From: Arsenicicoccus sp. oral taxon 190
GTDB taxonomy: Bacteria > Actinomycetota > Actinomycetes > Actinomycetales > Dermatophilaceae
Assembly (NCBI RefSeq): GCF_001189535.1
Contig: NZ_CP012070.1
Span: forward strand, 2,790,001 to 2,854,000
Reading direction: 5' to 3'
Length of the DNA stretch: 64,000 nt
Positions 45,960 to 53,887 of this stretch are shown here, in pieces. A program made the position numbers and the translations under genes. The notes beneath the pieces are model-generated. The model was not told the DNA's origin. It searched no databases and saw nothing but the letters and a program-made list of their open reading frames with translations. The first letter of the stretch is position 1; each line of letters opens with the position of its first letter.

Positions 45960-47384
45960 TCAGGACCGGGGTGACGCCTCGTCGGCTGGGCCGAGGTCCG
46001 CGTCGGAGTCGGCGTCGAGGTCGGCATCGTCGAGGTCGTCGAGATCGGCGTCCCCCGGCTCCAGCAGCGCGATGCACTCGACGTGCTGGGTCATCGGGAA
46101 GGCGTCGTAGGCGATCAGGTCCGTGAGCAGGTAGCCGTGCTCCTCGGCGACGGCGAGGTCCCGCGCCAGCCCGGCCGGGTCGCAGGCGACGTAGGCCACG
46201 GCCCGCGGGCGGAGCTGGGCGAGCTGCTGCATCACGGTGCGCCCGGCACCCGATCGCGGGGGGTCCAGGACCACGACGTCAGCCCGTATGCCGGAGCGCG
46301 CCGCCTGCCCCAGCACCGCGTCGACGCGCCCCTGGCGCACCTCGACGTTGGCGTGCTCCTGCAGGTTGTCCAGGGCGTGGTCGACCGCGGCCGCGTCGGC
46401 CTCGACGGCCAGGACGTGCCCCTGCTCCCCCACCGCGTCGGCGAGCGCCGCGGCGAAGAGCCCCACCCCGCAGTAGAGGTCGAGGGCGTGCTCGCCCTCC
46501 TGCGGGTCGAGCAGCTCGACGACCTCGCCGAGGAAGGTGGTCGCCGCGTCGGGGTGCACCTGCCAGAAGCCCCGCGCGTCGACCTCGAAGCCGTGCTGCC
46601 AGTCCTCGAACGTGACCAGCTCGAGCACGCCGGGGTCCGAGCCGGTGGTGCCGTCGGCGTGCACCGGGACCAGCACCGGCTCCTCGAGCCCGGACGCGTC
46701 GACGACGTCCACGCTGCTGCAGCCGGGCCAGGTGGTGCGCAGCACCCCGCTGGCCACCACCCCGGGGGTGGCGATGAGGCAGTCGTCGATCACCTCGACG
46801 TCGTGGGACCGGTGCCGGCGCAGGCCGGCCCGCCCCTCCTCGTCGACGGCGAACTCGACGCGGGTGCGCCACCGCAGCCCGTCGTCCGCGCGGCCCTCGA
46901 CCGGCAGCGGCTGCACCTGCAGCCCCTGCAGGTCCAGGCCGGCCAGGCGGTCGAGCTGCTCGTGGATCACGGCGGCCTTGAGCTCGCGCTGGTGCGGGAC
47001 GGCGACGTGCTGCCAGTCGCAGCCGCCGCAGCGGCCGGGACCGGCATACGGGCAGGGCGGGTCGACCCGGTGCGGGGAGGCGTCGAGGACCGCCACGGCG
47101 TCCGCGCGCAGGTAGCGGTCGCCGGTGCCGCCCTCGGTGACCCGGATCCGCACCCGCTCCCCCGGCAGCGCGTGCCGCACGAAGACCACGCGGCCGTCCA
47201 GCCGCGCGACGCAGAAGCCGCCGTGGGCCACCGCCCCGACCTCGACCTCGGCCTCGTGCCCGACCAGAGGCTCGCCCTTGGGCTGACGCTCGCGGGCCGG
47301 TCGGCCGGTGGCGCGGGTGGCGCGGGTGGGGCGGCGTGCGCCGCGGGGGCCGCCGGCACGCCGGCGGTCGTCGCGTGGCGACAT
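45960..47384 (-). CDS. TrmA/RumA-type RNA (uracil-5-)-methyltransferase
   Basis: A 474-residue class I SAM-dependent RNA methyltransferase that probably makes 5-methyluridine in tRNA or rRNA. After a basic N-terminal leader comes a TRAM-like RNA-binding part, then PCPYAGPGRCGGCDWQH, whose cysteines may hold a Fe-S cluster. The SAM-binding block is ALDLYCGVGLFAAALADAVG near 300. VVLDPPRSGAG and AYVACDPAGLARDLA (catalytic Cys) follow. The last 35 residues are an Asp/Ala repeat. The ATG overlaps the stop of the APC permease gene, as in the mycobacterial Rv2689c-Rv2690c pair. Confidence 0.9.
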   Translation of the reverse strand: MSPRDDRRRAGGPRGARRPTRATRATGRPARERQPKGEPLVGHEAEVEVGAVAHGGFCVARLDGRVVFVRHALPGERVRIRVTEGGTGDRYLRADAVAVLDASPHRVDPPCPYAGPGRCGGCDWQHVAVPHQRELKAAVIHEQLDRLAGLDLQGLQVQPLPVEGRADDGLRWRTRVEFAVDEEGRAGLRRHRSHDVEVIDDCLIATPGVVASGVLRTTWPGCSSVDVVDASGLEEPVLVPVHADGTTGSDPGVLELVTFEDWQHGFEVDARGFWQVHPDAATTFLGEVVELLDPQEGEHALDLYCGVGLFAAALADAVGEQGHVLAVEADAAAVDHALDNLQEHANVEVRQGRVDAVLGQAARSGIRADVVVLDPPRSGAGRTVMQQLAQLRPRAVAYVACDPAGLARDLAVAEEHGYLLTDLIAYDAFPMTQHVECIALLEPGDADLDDLDDADLDADSDADLGPADEASPRS

Positions 47385-49441
47385 CAGACGGTGCTCCTCT
47401 CGGGGGTCTCGCCGACGACCTCGTCGGTCACGACGGTGGTGCGGCTGCGGTCTCCCGCCGCGGCCTCGGCGCGCAGCTCCTCGCGCAGGTCCTCGGTCGA
47501 GCGCAGCTGGTAGGGCACGCTGGTCATCATCACGCCGGGCATGAAGAGCAACCGGCTCTTGATGCGGAACGCGCTCTGGTTGTGCAGGATCGACTCCCAC
47601 CAGCGGCCGAGGACGTACTCCGGCACGAAGACCATGACCAGGTCCCGCGGCGAGGTCCGCCGGATGCTGGCGATGTAGCTGAGGACCGGCCGGGTGATCT
47701 CGCGGTAGGGCGAGTCCAGCACCTTCAGCGGCACCGGGATGCCCCGGCGCAGCCACTCCTCCTGCAGCCGCTCGCCGTCCTGCGGCTCGACGGCGACGGT
47801 GATCGCCTCGAGCGTCGAGGGGCGTGACGCGCGGGCGTAGGCCAGGGCGCGCAGCGTCGGCTTGTGGATCTTGGAGACCAGCACGACGGCGTGCACCCGG
47901 GAGGGCAGCCGCCCCTCGCGGGTGTCGTCCTCGGGGACGGCCAGCTCGGTCGCGACGTGGGCGTAGTGCCGGTGGATGGCCTTCATCACGAGGAAGAGGA
48001 CCGCCATCGCGGCGATGGCGTACTTCGCGCCCGCCGCGAACTTCGTGATCAGCACGATGACCAGGACGCTGCCGGACATGGACGCGCCGATGTAGTTGAT
48101 CACCCGGCTGGTGCGGTAGGTCCGGCGGGCGCGGGGGTCGGTCTCGGTGCGCAGCAGGCGGTTCCAGTGGCGGATCATGCCGGTCTGGCTGAGCGTGAAG
48201 GACACGAAGACGCCGACGATGTAGAGCTGGATCAGCTTGGTGACCTCGGCGTCGAAGATGATGACGAGCACCGCCGCCGCGGCCGCGAGGATGAGGATGC
48301 CGTTGGAGTAGGCCAGCCGGTCCCCGCGGTTGTGCAGCTGGCGGGGCAGGTAGCCGTCCTTGGCGAGGATCGACCCCAGCACCGGGAAGCCGTTGAAGGC
48401 GGTGTTGGCGGCCAGGATCAGGATCAGCCCGGTCACCGCCGACACCAGCAGCACCCCGGGCGGGAAGTTGTCGAAGACCGCCAGCGACAGCTGCCCGATG
48501 ATCGTGTGCTGGACGTAGCCGGCCCCCACGGGCTGCCCGTCGCGCAGCAGCTGGTGCGCCGGGTCCTCGGAGTACTTCACACCGGTCTGGATGGCCAGGT
48601 AGATGATCGACATCAGCATCGTCACCGAGATGGACCCCATGAGCAGCAGGGTCGTGGCCGCGTTGCGGGACTTGGGCTTCTGGAAGGCCGGGACGCCGTT
48701 GGAGATCGCCTCCACGCCGGTCAGCGCCGCGCACCCGGAGCTGAACGCCCGCAGCAGTAGGAAGACCATGGCCAGGCCCGCGAGCTCGTCGTAGCCGTGC
48801 TCGGGCCGCAGCTGCAGGTGCGCGCTCTCGGCCTGGGGCAGCGACCCGGACAGCGACCGGACGAGACCCCAGATCGCCATACCGATGATCGCCGCCATGA
48901 AGGCGTAGACCGGGACGGCGAAGGCCTTGCCGGACTCGCGCACCCCGCGGAGGTTCATGGCGGTCAGCAGCACGATGAGCAGCACTGCGACCGGCATGGC
49001 GTGGCCGTCCAGGGCCGGTATGGCGGCGGTGGCGTTCTGGACCCCGGAGGAGATCGACACGGCCACGGTCAGCACGTAGTCGACCAGCAGAGCGCTCGCC
49101 ACGCCGAGCCCCGCCCAGGGGCCGAGGTTGGTCGTGGCCACCTCGTAGTCCCCGCCGCCCGAGGGGTAGGCGTGGACGTTCTGCCGGTAGGACAGCACGA
49201 CGATCACCATGACGAAGACGACCCCGAGCCCGATCTGCCAGGAGTGCGTCGTGGCGAAGGCCCCGCCCGCGAGCGCGAGCGTCAGGAAGATCTCGTCCGG
49301 GGCGTACGCGACCGAGGACAGCGCGTCGCTGGCGAAGATGGGGAGGGCGAGCCGCTTGGGAAGCAAGGTCTCCCCCAGCTTGTCCGAGCGCATCGCGGGA
49401 CCGACCACCACGCGCTTGAGAGCGCGACCGACATCTGACAC
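47384..49441 (-). CDS. APC-superfamily permease, KimA-like (probable potassium transporter)
   Basis: A 685-residue protein with about 12 membrane helices (residues 30-480) and a cytosolic C-terminal domain of about 180 residues that resembles universal stress proteins. The N-terminal block LPIFASDALSSVAYAPDEI matches the Bacillus KimA/YdaO potassium importers rather than amino acid carriers. The neighbouring CeoB and CeoC potassium-regulatory genes support that view. The GTG at 49441 is chosen because a TACAGT box lies 7 bases upstream; two earlier GTG codons fall inside the promoter. Substrate is inferred, not shown. Confidence 0.85.
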   Translation of the reverse strand: MSDVGRALKRVVVGPAMRSDKLGETLLPKRLALPIFASDALSSVAYAPDEIFLTLALAGGAFATTHSWQIGLGVVFVMVIVVLSYRQNVHAYPSGGGDYEVATTNLGPWAGLGVASALLVDYVLTVAVSISSGVQNATAAIPALDGHAMPVAVLLIVLLTAMNLRGVRESGKAFAVPVYAFMAAIIGMAIWGLVRSLSGSLPQAESAHLQLRPEHGYDELAGLAMVFLLLRAFSSGCAALTGVEAISNGVPAFQKPKSRNAATTLLLMGSISVTMLMSIIYLAIQTGVKYSEDPAHQLLRDGQPVGAGYVQHTIIGQLSLAVFDNFPPGVLLVSAVTGLILILAANTAFNGFPVLGSILAKDGYLPRQLHNRGDRLAYSNGILILAAAAAVLVIIFDAEVTKLIQLYIVGVFVSFTLSQTGMIRHWNRLLRTETDPRARRTYRTSRVINYIGASMSGSVLVIVLITKFAAGAKYAIAAMAVLFLVMKAIHRHYAHVATELAVPEDDTREGRLPSRVHAVVLVSKIHKPTLRALAYARASRPSTLEAITVAVEPQDGERLQEEWLRRGIPVPLKVLDSPYREITRPVLSYIASIRRTSPRDLVMVFVPEYVLGRWWESILHNQSAFRIKSRLLFMPGVMMTSVPYQLRSTEDLREELRAEAAAGDRSRTTVVTDEVVGETPERSTV

Positions 49442-49448
49442 GACGACC

Positions 49449-49454
49449 ACTGTA
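49449..49454 (-). promoter_or_regulatory. -10 element of a leaderless promoter (APC permease)
   Basis: Minus-strand TACAGT is followed by 7 bases and the GTG at 49441, with no ribosome site. Confidence 0.6.
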
Positions 49455-49508
49455 GGCCCCGGGGCGCGGCGGGCGGGGCACGCCCCGGATCCGCACGTCG
49501 CAGCGGTG

Positions 49509-49514
49509 TAGCGT
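49509..49514 (+). promoter_or_regulatory. -10 element of a leaderless promoter (ceoB)
   Basis: TAGCGT is followed by 7 bases and the GTG at 49522. It mirrors the promoter of the divergent permease gene. Confidence 0.55.
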
Positions 49515-49521
49515 GTGCGCC

Positions 49522-50184
49522 GTGCACTTCGTGATCATGGGTTGCGGCCGTGTCGGATCCACCCTGGCGCTGAGCCTGGAGGAGGCCGGTCACGACGTCG
49601 CGGTCGTCGACCAGTCCGCGTCGGCGTTCCGCCGGCTGGGGCGCGGCTTCGAGGGGCGGCGCGTCAAGGGGATCGGCTTCGACCGGGACACCCTCAAGGA
49701 GGCCGGCATCGAGCAGGCCTACGCCTTCGCCGCCGTCAGCAACGGCGACAACTCCAACATCCTCGCGGCGCGGGTCGCCCGGGAGACCTTCGGGGTCGAG
49801 CACGTCGTCGCGCGCATCTACGACCCGCGCCGCGCGGAGATCTACCAGCGGCTGGGCATCCCCACCGTGGCGACCGTGCAGTGGACCGTCGACCGGGTGG
49901 TCCGGCGGCTCATGCCGCAAGGCTCCGTCCCGGAGTTCATCGACCCGAGCGGGCAGATCGCGCTGAGCGAGGTCAGCATCGACCGCTCCTGGGTGGGGCG
50001 GCGGCTCGCGGCGATGGAGGAGGCTTCCGGGGCCCGCGTCGCCTACCTGACCCGCTTCGGCCAGGGCGTCCTGCCCGGTCCCGACACGGTGCTGCAGGAG
50101 GGCGACATCGTCCGCTTCCTGTCGACCACCGATGCCATCCCCACCATCGAGCGCGTCCTCGCCGACGCGCCGCCCCACGAGTGA
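49522..50184 (+). CDS. ceoB: TrkA/RCK family potassium uptake regulator CeoB
   Basis: A 220-residue cytosolic regulatory protein with an N-terminal NAD-binding RCK_N domain (MHFVIMGCGRVGSTLALSLE, residues 1-20, then AVVDQSASAFRRL) and a C-terminal RCK_C domain (about 140-215). Such subunits gate potassium channels or carriers in response to nucleotides. The GTG at 49522 gives the standard N-terminus and sits 7 bases after a -10 box; an upstream GTG in frame is inside the promoter. It is paired with ceoC and divergent from the KimA-like permease. Confidence 0.92.
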   Translation: MHFVIMGCGRVGSTLALSLEEAGHDVAVVDQSASAFRRLGRGFEGRRVKGIGFDRDTLKEAGIEQAYAFAAVSNGDNSNILAARVARETFGVEHVVARIYDPRRAEIYQRLGIPTVATVQWTVDRVVRRLMPQGSVPEFIDPSGQIALSEVSIDRSWVGRRLAAMEEASGARVAYLTRFGQGVLPGPDTVLQEGDIVRFLSTTDAIPTIERVLADAPPHE

Positions 50185-50203
50185 GCCGAGGTCAGCCAGT
50201 CCC

Positions 50204-50914
50204 ATGCGTGTCGTCATCGCCGGAGCCGGCTCGGTCGGTCGCTCGATCGCCCGAGAGCTGCTGCACAACGGTCACCAGGTCCTGCTCGTGGACAAGGACG
50301 CCGACGACGTCCAGGCCTCCCGGGTCCCCGACGCCTCCTGGCTGCTCGCCGACGCCTGCGAGATCACCTCGCTGACCGAGGCGGGCCTCGCGGACTGCGA
50401 CGTCGTCGTCGCGGCCACCGGGGACGACAAGGCCAACCTCGTCGTGTCGCTGCTCGCCAAGACGGAGTTCGGCGTCCCGCGCACCGTGGCGCGCGTCAAC
50501 AACCCCCGCAACGAGTGGATGTTCGACGAGTCCTGGGGCGTGGACGTCGCCGTCTCGACGCCACGGCTGATGACGGCCCTGGTGGAGGAGGCCGTCAGCG
50601 TCGGCGACCTGGTCCAGATCTTCACCTTCCAGAAGGGTGGGGCGACCATGGTCGAGCTCACCCTCCCCGCCGACAGCCCGTATGCCGGCAGCCGCGTCGG
50701 CGACGTCGCGCTCCCCCGCGACACGACGCTCGTGGGGATCATCCGCGACGGGCTGCCGATCGCCCCGACCCGGGACGACTCGGTGGAGGTCGGCGACGAG
50801 CTGCTCTTCCTAACCGTGGAGGAGGTCGAGGACGACCTCGAGGACCTGCTGTCGCCGGGTCACCGCAAGCCGCGCGGCGAGGTCGACCACGCCGACGACG
50901 AGGACGACCTGTGA
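50204..50914 (+). CDS. ceoC: TrkA/RCK family potassium uptake regulator CeoC
   Basis: A 236-residue partner of CeoB with the same layout: RCK_N (MRVVIAGAGSVGRSIARELL, then VLLVDKDADDVQ) and RCK_C (about 135-210). It ends in an acidic tail (EVDHADDEDDL). It starts 19 bases after the ceoB stop, so the two are co-transcribed. No TrkH or KtrB pore gene is present in this window, which makes the adjacent APC permease the best local candidate partner. Confidence 0.92.
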   Translation: MRVVIAGAGSVGRSIARELLHNGHQVLLVDKDADDVQASRVPDASWLLADACEITSLTEAGLADCDVVVAATGDDKANLVVSLLAKTEFGVPRTVARVNNPRNEWMFDESWGVDVAVSTPRLMTALVEEAVSVGDLVQIFTFQKGGATMVELTLPADSPYAGSRVGDVALPRDTTLVGIIRDGLPIAPTRDDSVEVGDELLFLTVEEVEDDLEDLLSPGHRKPRGEVDHADDEDDL

Positions 50915-50939
50915 GGCACGTCCTCTGAGGCACGTCCTC
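50912..50939. repeat. 14-base direct repeat at the end of ceoC
   Basis: TGAGGCACGTCCTC occurs twice head to tail, starting at the ceoC stop codon, with the beginning of a third copy. No function is evident. Confidence 0.6.
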
Positions 50940-50962
50940 TGAGGCTGTCGCCCGCAGGGGCG

Positions 50963-50977
50963 GCCCGTCGCACGGGC
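50963..50977. terminator. Short hairpin between ceoC and the DUF3159 gene
   Basis: GCCCGT-CGC-ACGGGC forms a 6-base stem in the gap between the two convergent genes. Confidence 0.5.
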
Positions 50978-50978
50978 T

Positions 50979-51674
50979 TCAGCCCTGGGCGTCGGCCTCG
51001 CGCTCCAGCTCGGCGCGCTCCACGGGCGTGGCGCCACGCACCAGCATCAGCCCCATGACGGCCACCGCGGCGACGTAGGCCGGCCAGCTGAGCACGATCT
51101 TGGCGATGCCCAGCGCGGCGACCTGCCCGGTGACGTAGAGCGGCACCATGACCAGCAGCCGCAGCGCGAAGAGCGCCACCAGCACCCAGGTCAGCCGGGC
51201 GGCGACCCGCACGAGCGGGGCGTTGCGGCGCCACCCGAAGGGGTCCTCGCGGTAGCCGGGGTCCCCGACCGCGACCAGGAAGCCCACCACCGGGCACCGG
51301 GCGAGGATCGACACGAGGGTGCCGACGAGATAGGCCCCGGAGACGAGCATCCCCGGCAGGAACGCGTCCTGAGCCCGGCCGGACCGCAGCGCGAAGAAGG
51401 CGGCGAGGGCGGTCGCGAGGAGGCTGGACAGGACGTACTGCACCGTCTGGCGCTGCACGAGCCGGGCGACGAGCAGCAGCAGGACGGGCACCGCCGAGGC
51501 GAGGACCGCCTCGCGCACGTCGTGCCGGGTGATCCACACGACCACGAAGGCCACCGTCGGCAGCGCCGCCTCCACCGAGCCACGCCACCCGCCCAGGGCG
51601 GTGGCGAGCCGGGCGCGGATCAGGTGCTCGACGGTGTCGGGGTGCCGACCTGCGGTGTCGCTGCCCACGCTCAT
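50979..51674 (-). CDS. DUF3159 family membrane protein
   Basis: A 231-residue integral membrane protein with about five helices. It belongs to DUF3159 (as in mycobacterial Rv2693c), function unknown. Conserved-looking blocks are GWRGSVEAALPTVAFVVVWI near residue 30 and VVGFLVAVGDPGYREDPFGW near 130, where a charged loop lies between helices. The ATG at 51674 overlaps the stop of the OB-fold gene as ATGA. Its order beside ceoBC is conserved in actinobacteria. Confidence 0.85.
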   Translation of the reverse strand: MSVGSDTAGRHPDTVEHLIRARLATALGGWRGSVEAALPTVAFVVVWITRHDVREAVLASAVPVLLLLVARLVQRQTVQYVLSSLLATALAAFFALRSGRAQDAFLPGMLVSGAYLVGTLVSILARCPVVGFLVAVGDPGYREDPFGWRRNAPLVRVAARLTWVLVALFALRLLVMVPLYVTGQVAALGIAKIVLSWPAYVAAVAVMGLMLVRGATPVERAELEREADAQG

Positions 51675-52081
51675 GCCTGCGCGCTCGCAGCCCCGCGCCC
51701 GGGCAGCAGCTCGTATCGCGGGTTGTAGATGGTCGGGACACCCTCGACGCGGCAGACGCGCCCCTGCGCGGTGAGGTAGGTGCCGGGCCGCACCCCGGCG
51801 ATCCGGCGCCGCCCCAGCCAGATGAGCTGCAGCGCCTGCGTGCCGTCGTAGATCTCCACCTTGAGCGCCGGCACCCGTCCCTCGGGGCTGAGCGTCGTGG
51901 ACCGGACCGCCCCCGAGACCGTGGCGACCTGACGGTCGACCAGTTCGCTGATGCTGGAGACGCCCAGCCGGTCGGCGTCGCTGCGCAGCTCGTGGTCCTC
52001 GATCTCCTCCGCCGGCCGCACCAGCCGGTGCAGGCTGCGGCGCCAGAAGCCGCGCTCGTGGTCCGTGCTGCGCGTCGCCAT
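51671..52081 (-). CDS. OB-fold nucleic-acid-binding-type protein
   Basis: A 136-residue basic protein with a single OB-fold, as in mycobacterial Rv2694c. The fold spans about residues 48-125, with VATVSGAVRSTTLSPEGRVPALKVE-type strands and QLIWLGRRRIAGVRPGTYLT. The role is unknown; nucleic acid binding is suggested by the fold only. It overlaps both neighbours (TGATG with the DUF3710 gene, ATGA with the DUF3159 gene), so the three proteins are co-translated. Confidence 0.85.
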   Translation of the reverse strand: MATRSTDHERGFWRRSLHRLVRPAEEIEDHELRSDADRLGVSSISELVDRQVATVSGAVRSTTLSPEGRVPALKVEIYDGTQALQLIWLGRRRIAGVRPGTYLTAQGRVCRVEGVPTIYNPRYELLPGRGAASAQA

Positions 52082-52881
52082 CAGCGGGTCTCGGTGATCT
52101 CGGGGCCGCGCTCGAAGGGCTGCAGGTCGTCGGTGCTGCGGGCCCGGCCCGGGCCGCCCTGCTGGTCGTGGTCAGGCTGGTCGTGGTCAGGCTGGTCGTG
52201 GTCAGGCTGGTCGTGGTCAGGCTGGTCGTGGTGGTGCTGGTGCCCGTCGTTGTGATGCCCGTCGTGTTCGTGCGCGTGCTCGTGCTCGGCGACCTCGGGC
52301 AGGCGCAGCGGCAGCAGCTCGCGCGGGGCCATCGCCTGGTCCCCACGGACCACGACGACGTGGGCGAAGACCTGGAGCAGCGTCGCGGCGGCGGCCTCGT
52401 CGCTCACGGCCGGCCCGGACAGGAAGCCGCGCAGGAACCACCGTGGCCCGTCCACACCCACGAAACGCGCGGGCGCGAGCTGCCCTGGGCCGGTGGCCAT
52501 CTGGACGGCGAGCTCGGTCCCGAACCGGCCGTCACGGAGCTCCGCCGTCCCGCCGGACGCCTCGATGCTCGCCGCGATCTCGTCGCGGATGTCGTCCCAG
52601 ATCCCGAGGGTGCGGGGAGCGGCGAAGCCCTGCAGCTGCAGCACCGACCCGGCCAGGTGGCAGCTCACCGCGACGACCTCGCCGCTGCTCTGGTCCAGCT
52701 CGAGCCGCATCTCCATGCCGTCGACCCCGGGGACGAGCAGCGACCCCAGGTCGAGCCGGTCGGACACGTCGGTGACCTCGGAGCGGTCGTAGGGCCCCTC
52801 CTCGCGGACCGGGGCCTCCTCGACCTGGGGCTCCCCCTCGTCGCTGGTGCCCCGGGACTTGTCTCGGCGGAAGAAGGCCAC
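52081..52881 (-). CDS. DUF3710 family protein with a His/Asp-rich repeat tail
   Basis: A 266-residue soluble protein. The DUF3710 core (about 25-205; MRLELDQSSGEVVAVSCHLA, then RFVGVDGPRWFLRGFLSG) is of unknown function and common beside dut in actinobacteria (compare Rv2696c). After the core comes an unusual segment (about 205-245) rich in His, Asp and Glu: EHEHAHEHDGHHNDGHQHHH followed by four HDQPD pentapeptides. The repeat is encoded by the 15-base tandem repeat at 52162-52221. The tail looks able to bind Ni, Zn or similar metals, but this is inference. Confidence 0.85.
   Translation of the reverse strand: MAFFRRDKSRGTSDEGEPQVEEAPVREEGPYDRSEVTDVSDRLDLGSLLVPGVDGMEMRLELDQSSGEVVAVSCHLAGSVLQLQGFAAPRTLGIWDDIRDEIAASIEASGGTAELRDGRFGTELAVQMATGPGQLAPARFVGVDGPRWFLRGFLSGPAVSDEAAAATLLQVFAHVVVVRGDQAMAPRELLPLRLPEVAEHEHAHEHDGHHNDGHQHHHDQPDHDQPDHDQPDHDQPDHDQQGGPGRARSTDDLQPFERGPEITETR
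52162..52231. repeat. 15-base in-frame tandem repeat in the DUF3710 gene
   Basis: Four perfect copies of CTGGTCGTGGTCAGG (52162-52176, 52177-52191, 52192-52206, 52207-52221) and a partial fifth encode the HDQPD pentapeptides on the minus strand. Perfect identity suggests recent expansion and possible length variation. Confidence 0.9.
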
Positions 52882-52929
52882 GGCGTCCTCGTCAATCGGT
52901 GTCGGTGTGCGTGCGGGTGTCGGTGCTGG

Positions 52930-53403
52930 TCAGTGGCGTCCGCTGGCTCCGTGCCCGGTGGCCCCACGGACCGAGTCCGGCAGCGAGTCTACTGGGACGA
53001 AGGTGGCGCGGGAGACGCGCTGGACGACGAGCTGGGCGATGCGCTCGCCCCGACGGAGCTGCACCGACTGGTCCCGGTCGGTGTTGAGGAGGTTGACGAG
53101 GATCTCGCCGCGATAGCCCGCGTCGACCGTGCCGGGGGCGTTGACGACCGTCACCCCGTGCCGGGCGGCGAGCCCGGACCGGGGGTGCACGAACCCGGCA
53201 TACCCCTGCGGGATCGCGACGGCGACGCCGGTCGCGACCAGGCGACGCTCACCCGGGGCGAGGAGCACGTCCTCCCGGGACCGCAGGTCGGCCCCCGCGT
53301 CGTCGTGGTGGCTGTAGGCCGGCGGGGCCAGGCCCGGGTCGAGCTGCTGCAGCAGCACCTCGACCTCGTCGACGCCCTCCCCCGCCGGGTGCTCGGTCGT
53401 CAT
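52930..53403 (-). CDS. dut: dUTP diphosphatase (dUTPase)
   Basis: Dut hydrolyses dUTP to dUMP and keeps uracil out of DNA. The 157-residue trimeric-type enzyme has the five family motifs: DDAGADLRS near residue 35, HPRSGLAARHGVTVVNAPG near 75, DAGYRGEILVNLLN near 97, RGERIAQLVVQRV near 120, and the C-terminal GATGHG, a variant of the usual Gly-Ser-Thr-Gly segment. The start MTTEHPAGEGVDE lacks an obvious ribosome site. Thymidine kinase is encoded about 9 kb away at 62229-62909. Confidence 0.95.
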   Translation of the reverse strand: MTTEHPAGEGVDEVEVLLQQLDPGLAPPAYSHHDDAGADLRSREDVLLAPGERRLVATGVAVAIPQGYAGFVHPRSGLAARHGVTVVNAPGTVDAGYRGEILVNLLNTDRDQSVQLRRGERIAQLVVQRVSRATFVPVDSLPDSVRGATGHGASGRH

Positions 53404-53422
53404 CAGGAGCGTGCTCGCGAGG

Positions 53423-53719
53423 TCAGGCGCACTCGCGGCAGACCGGCTGGCCGCCGACCTCCTTGGCGAGCTGGCTGCGGTGGTGCACGAGGAAGCAGCG
53501 CGAGCAGGTGAACTCGTCGGCCTGGCGCGGCAGCACGCGCACCGACAGCTCCTCGCCGGACAGGTCCGCGCCGGGCAGCTCGAAGCCCTCGGCCTGCTCG
53601 GTCTCGTCGACGTCCACGTTGGACGACGAGGCATCACCGCGGCGGGCCTTGAGCTCCTCGATGGAGTCCTCGGAGAGGTCGTCGTCGGTCTTGCGCGGTG
53701 CGTCGTAGTCAGTTGCCAT
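53423..53719 (-). CDS. DUF4193 family zinc-ribbon-like protein
   Basis: A 98-residue acidic protein of the actinobacterial DUF4193 family (as Rv2699c), function unknown. The N-terminal half is disordered and acidic (MATDYDAPRKTDDDLSED). The C-terminal part has TCSRC and VCRECA, a four-Cys zinc ribbon, with HH between. The ATG at 53719 follows GAGAGGG; an in-frame start nine codons earlier is less likely. It lies just upstream of dut. Confidence 0.88.
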   Translation of the reverse strand: MATDYDAPRKTDDDLSEDSIEELKARRGDASSSNVDVDETEQAEGFELPGADLSGEELSVRVLPRQADEFTCSRCFLVHHRSQLAKEVGGQPVCRECA

Positions 53720-53887
53720 CTCGGCCCTCTCGATCCAGCCCTCCACGGGGACGGCCCCCGTCGGTGCGCCGGGTCCAACGCTTCGCCAACCGAATTTGTG
53801 CCCGGACGTCGCGGCGAATCATGCCCCAAAACCTCGGCCCCGTCACGTCGGGAGGCGCGCCGGCCGCGATGCGCGCGTCGGGCCTGG

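Noticed and set aside
52162..52231. CRISPR-like or iteron-like array
   Set aside because: The 15-base units have no spacers between them and are in frame inside a gene, encoding HDQPD repeats.
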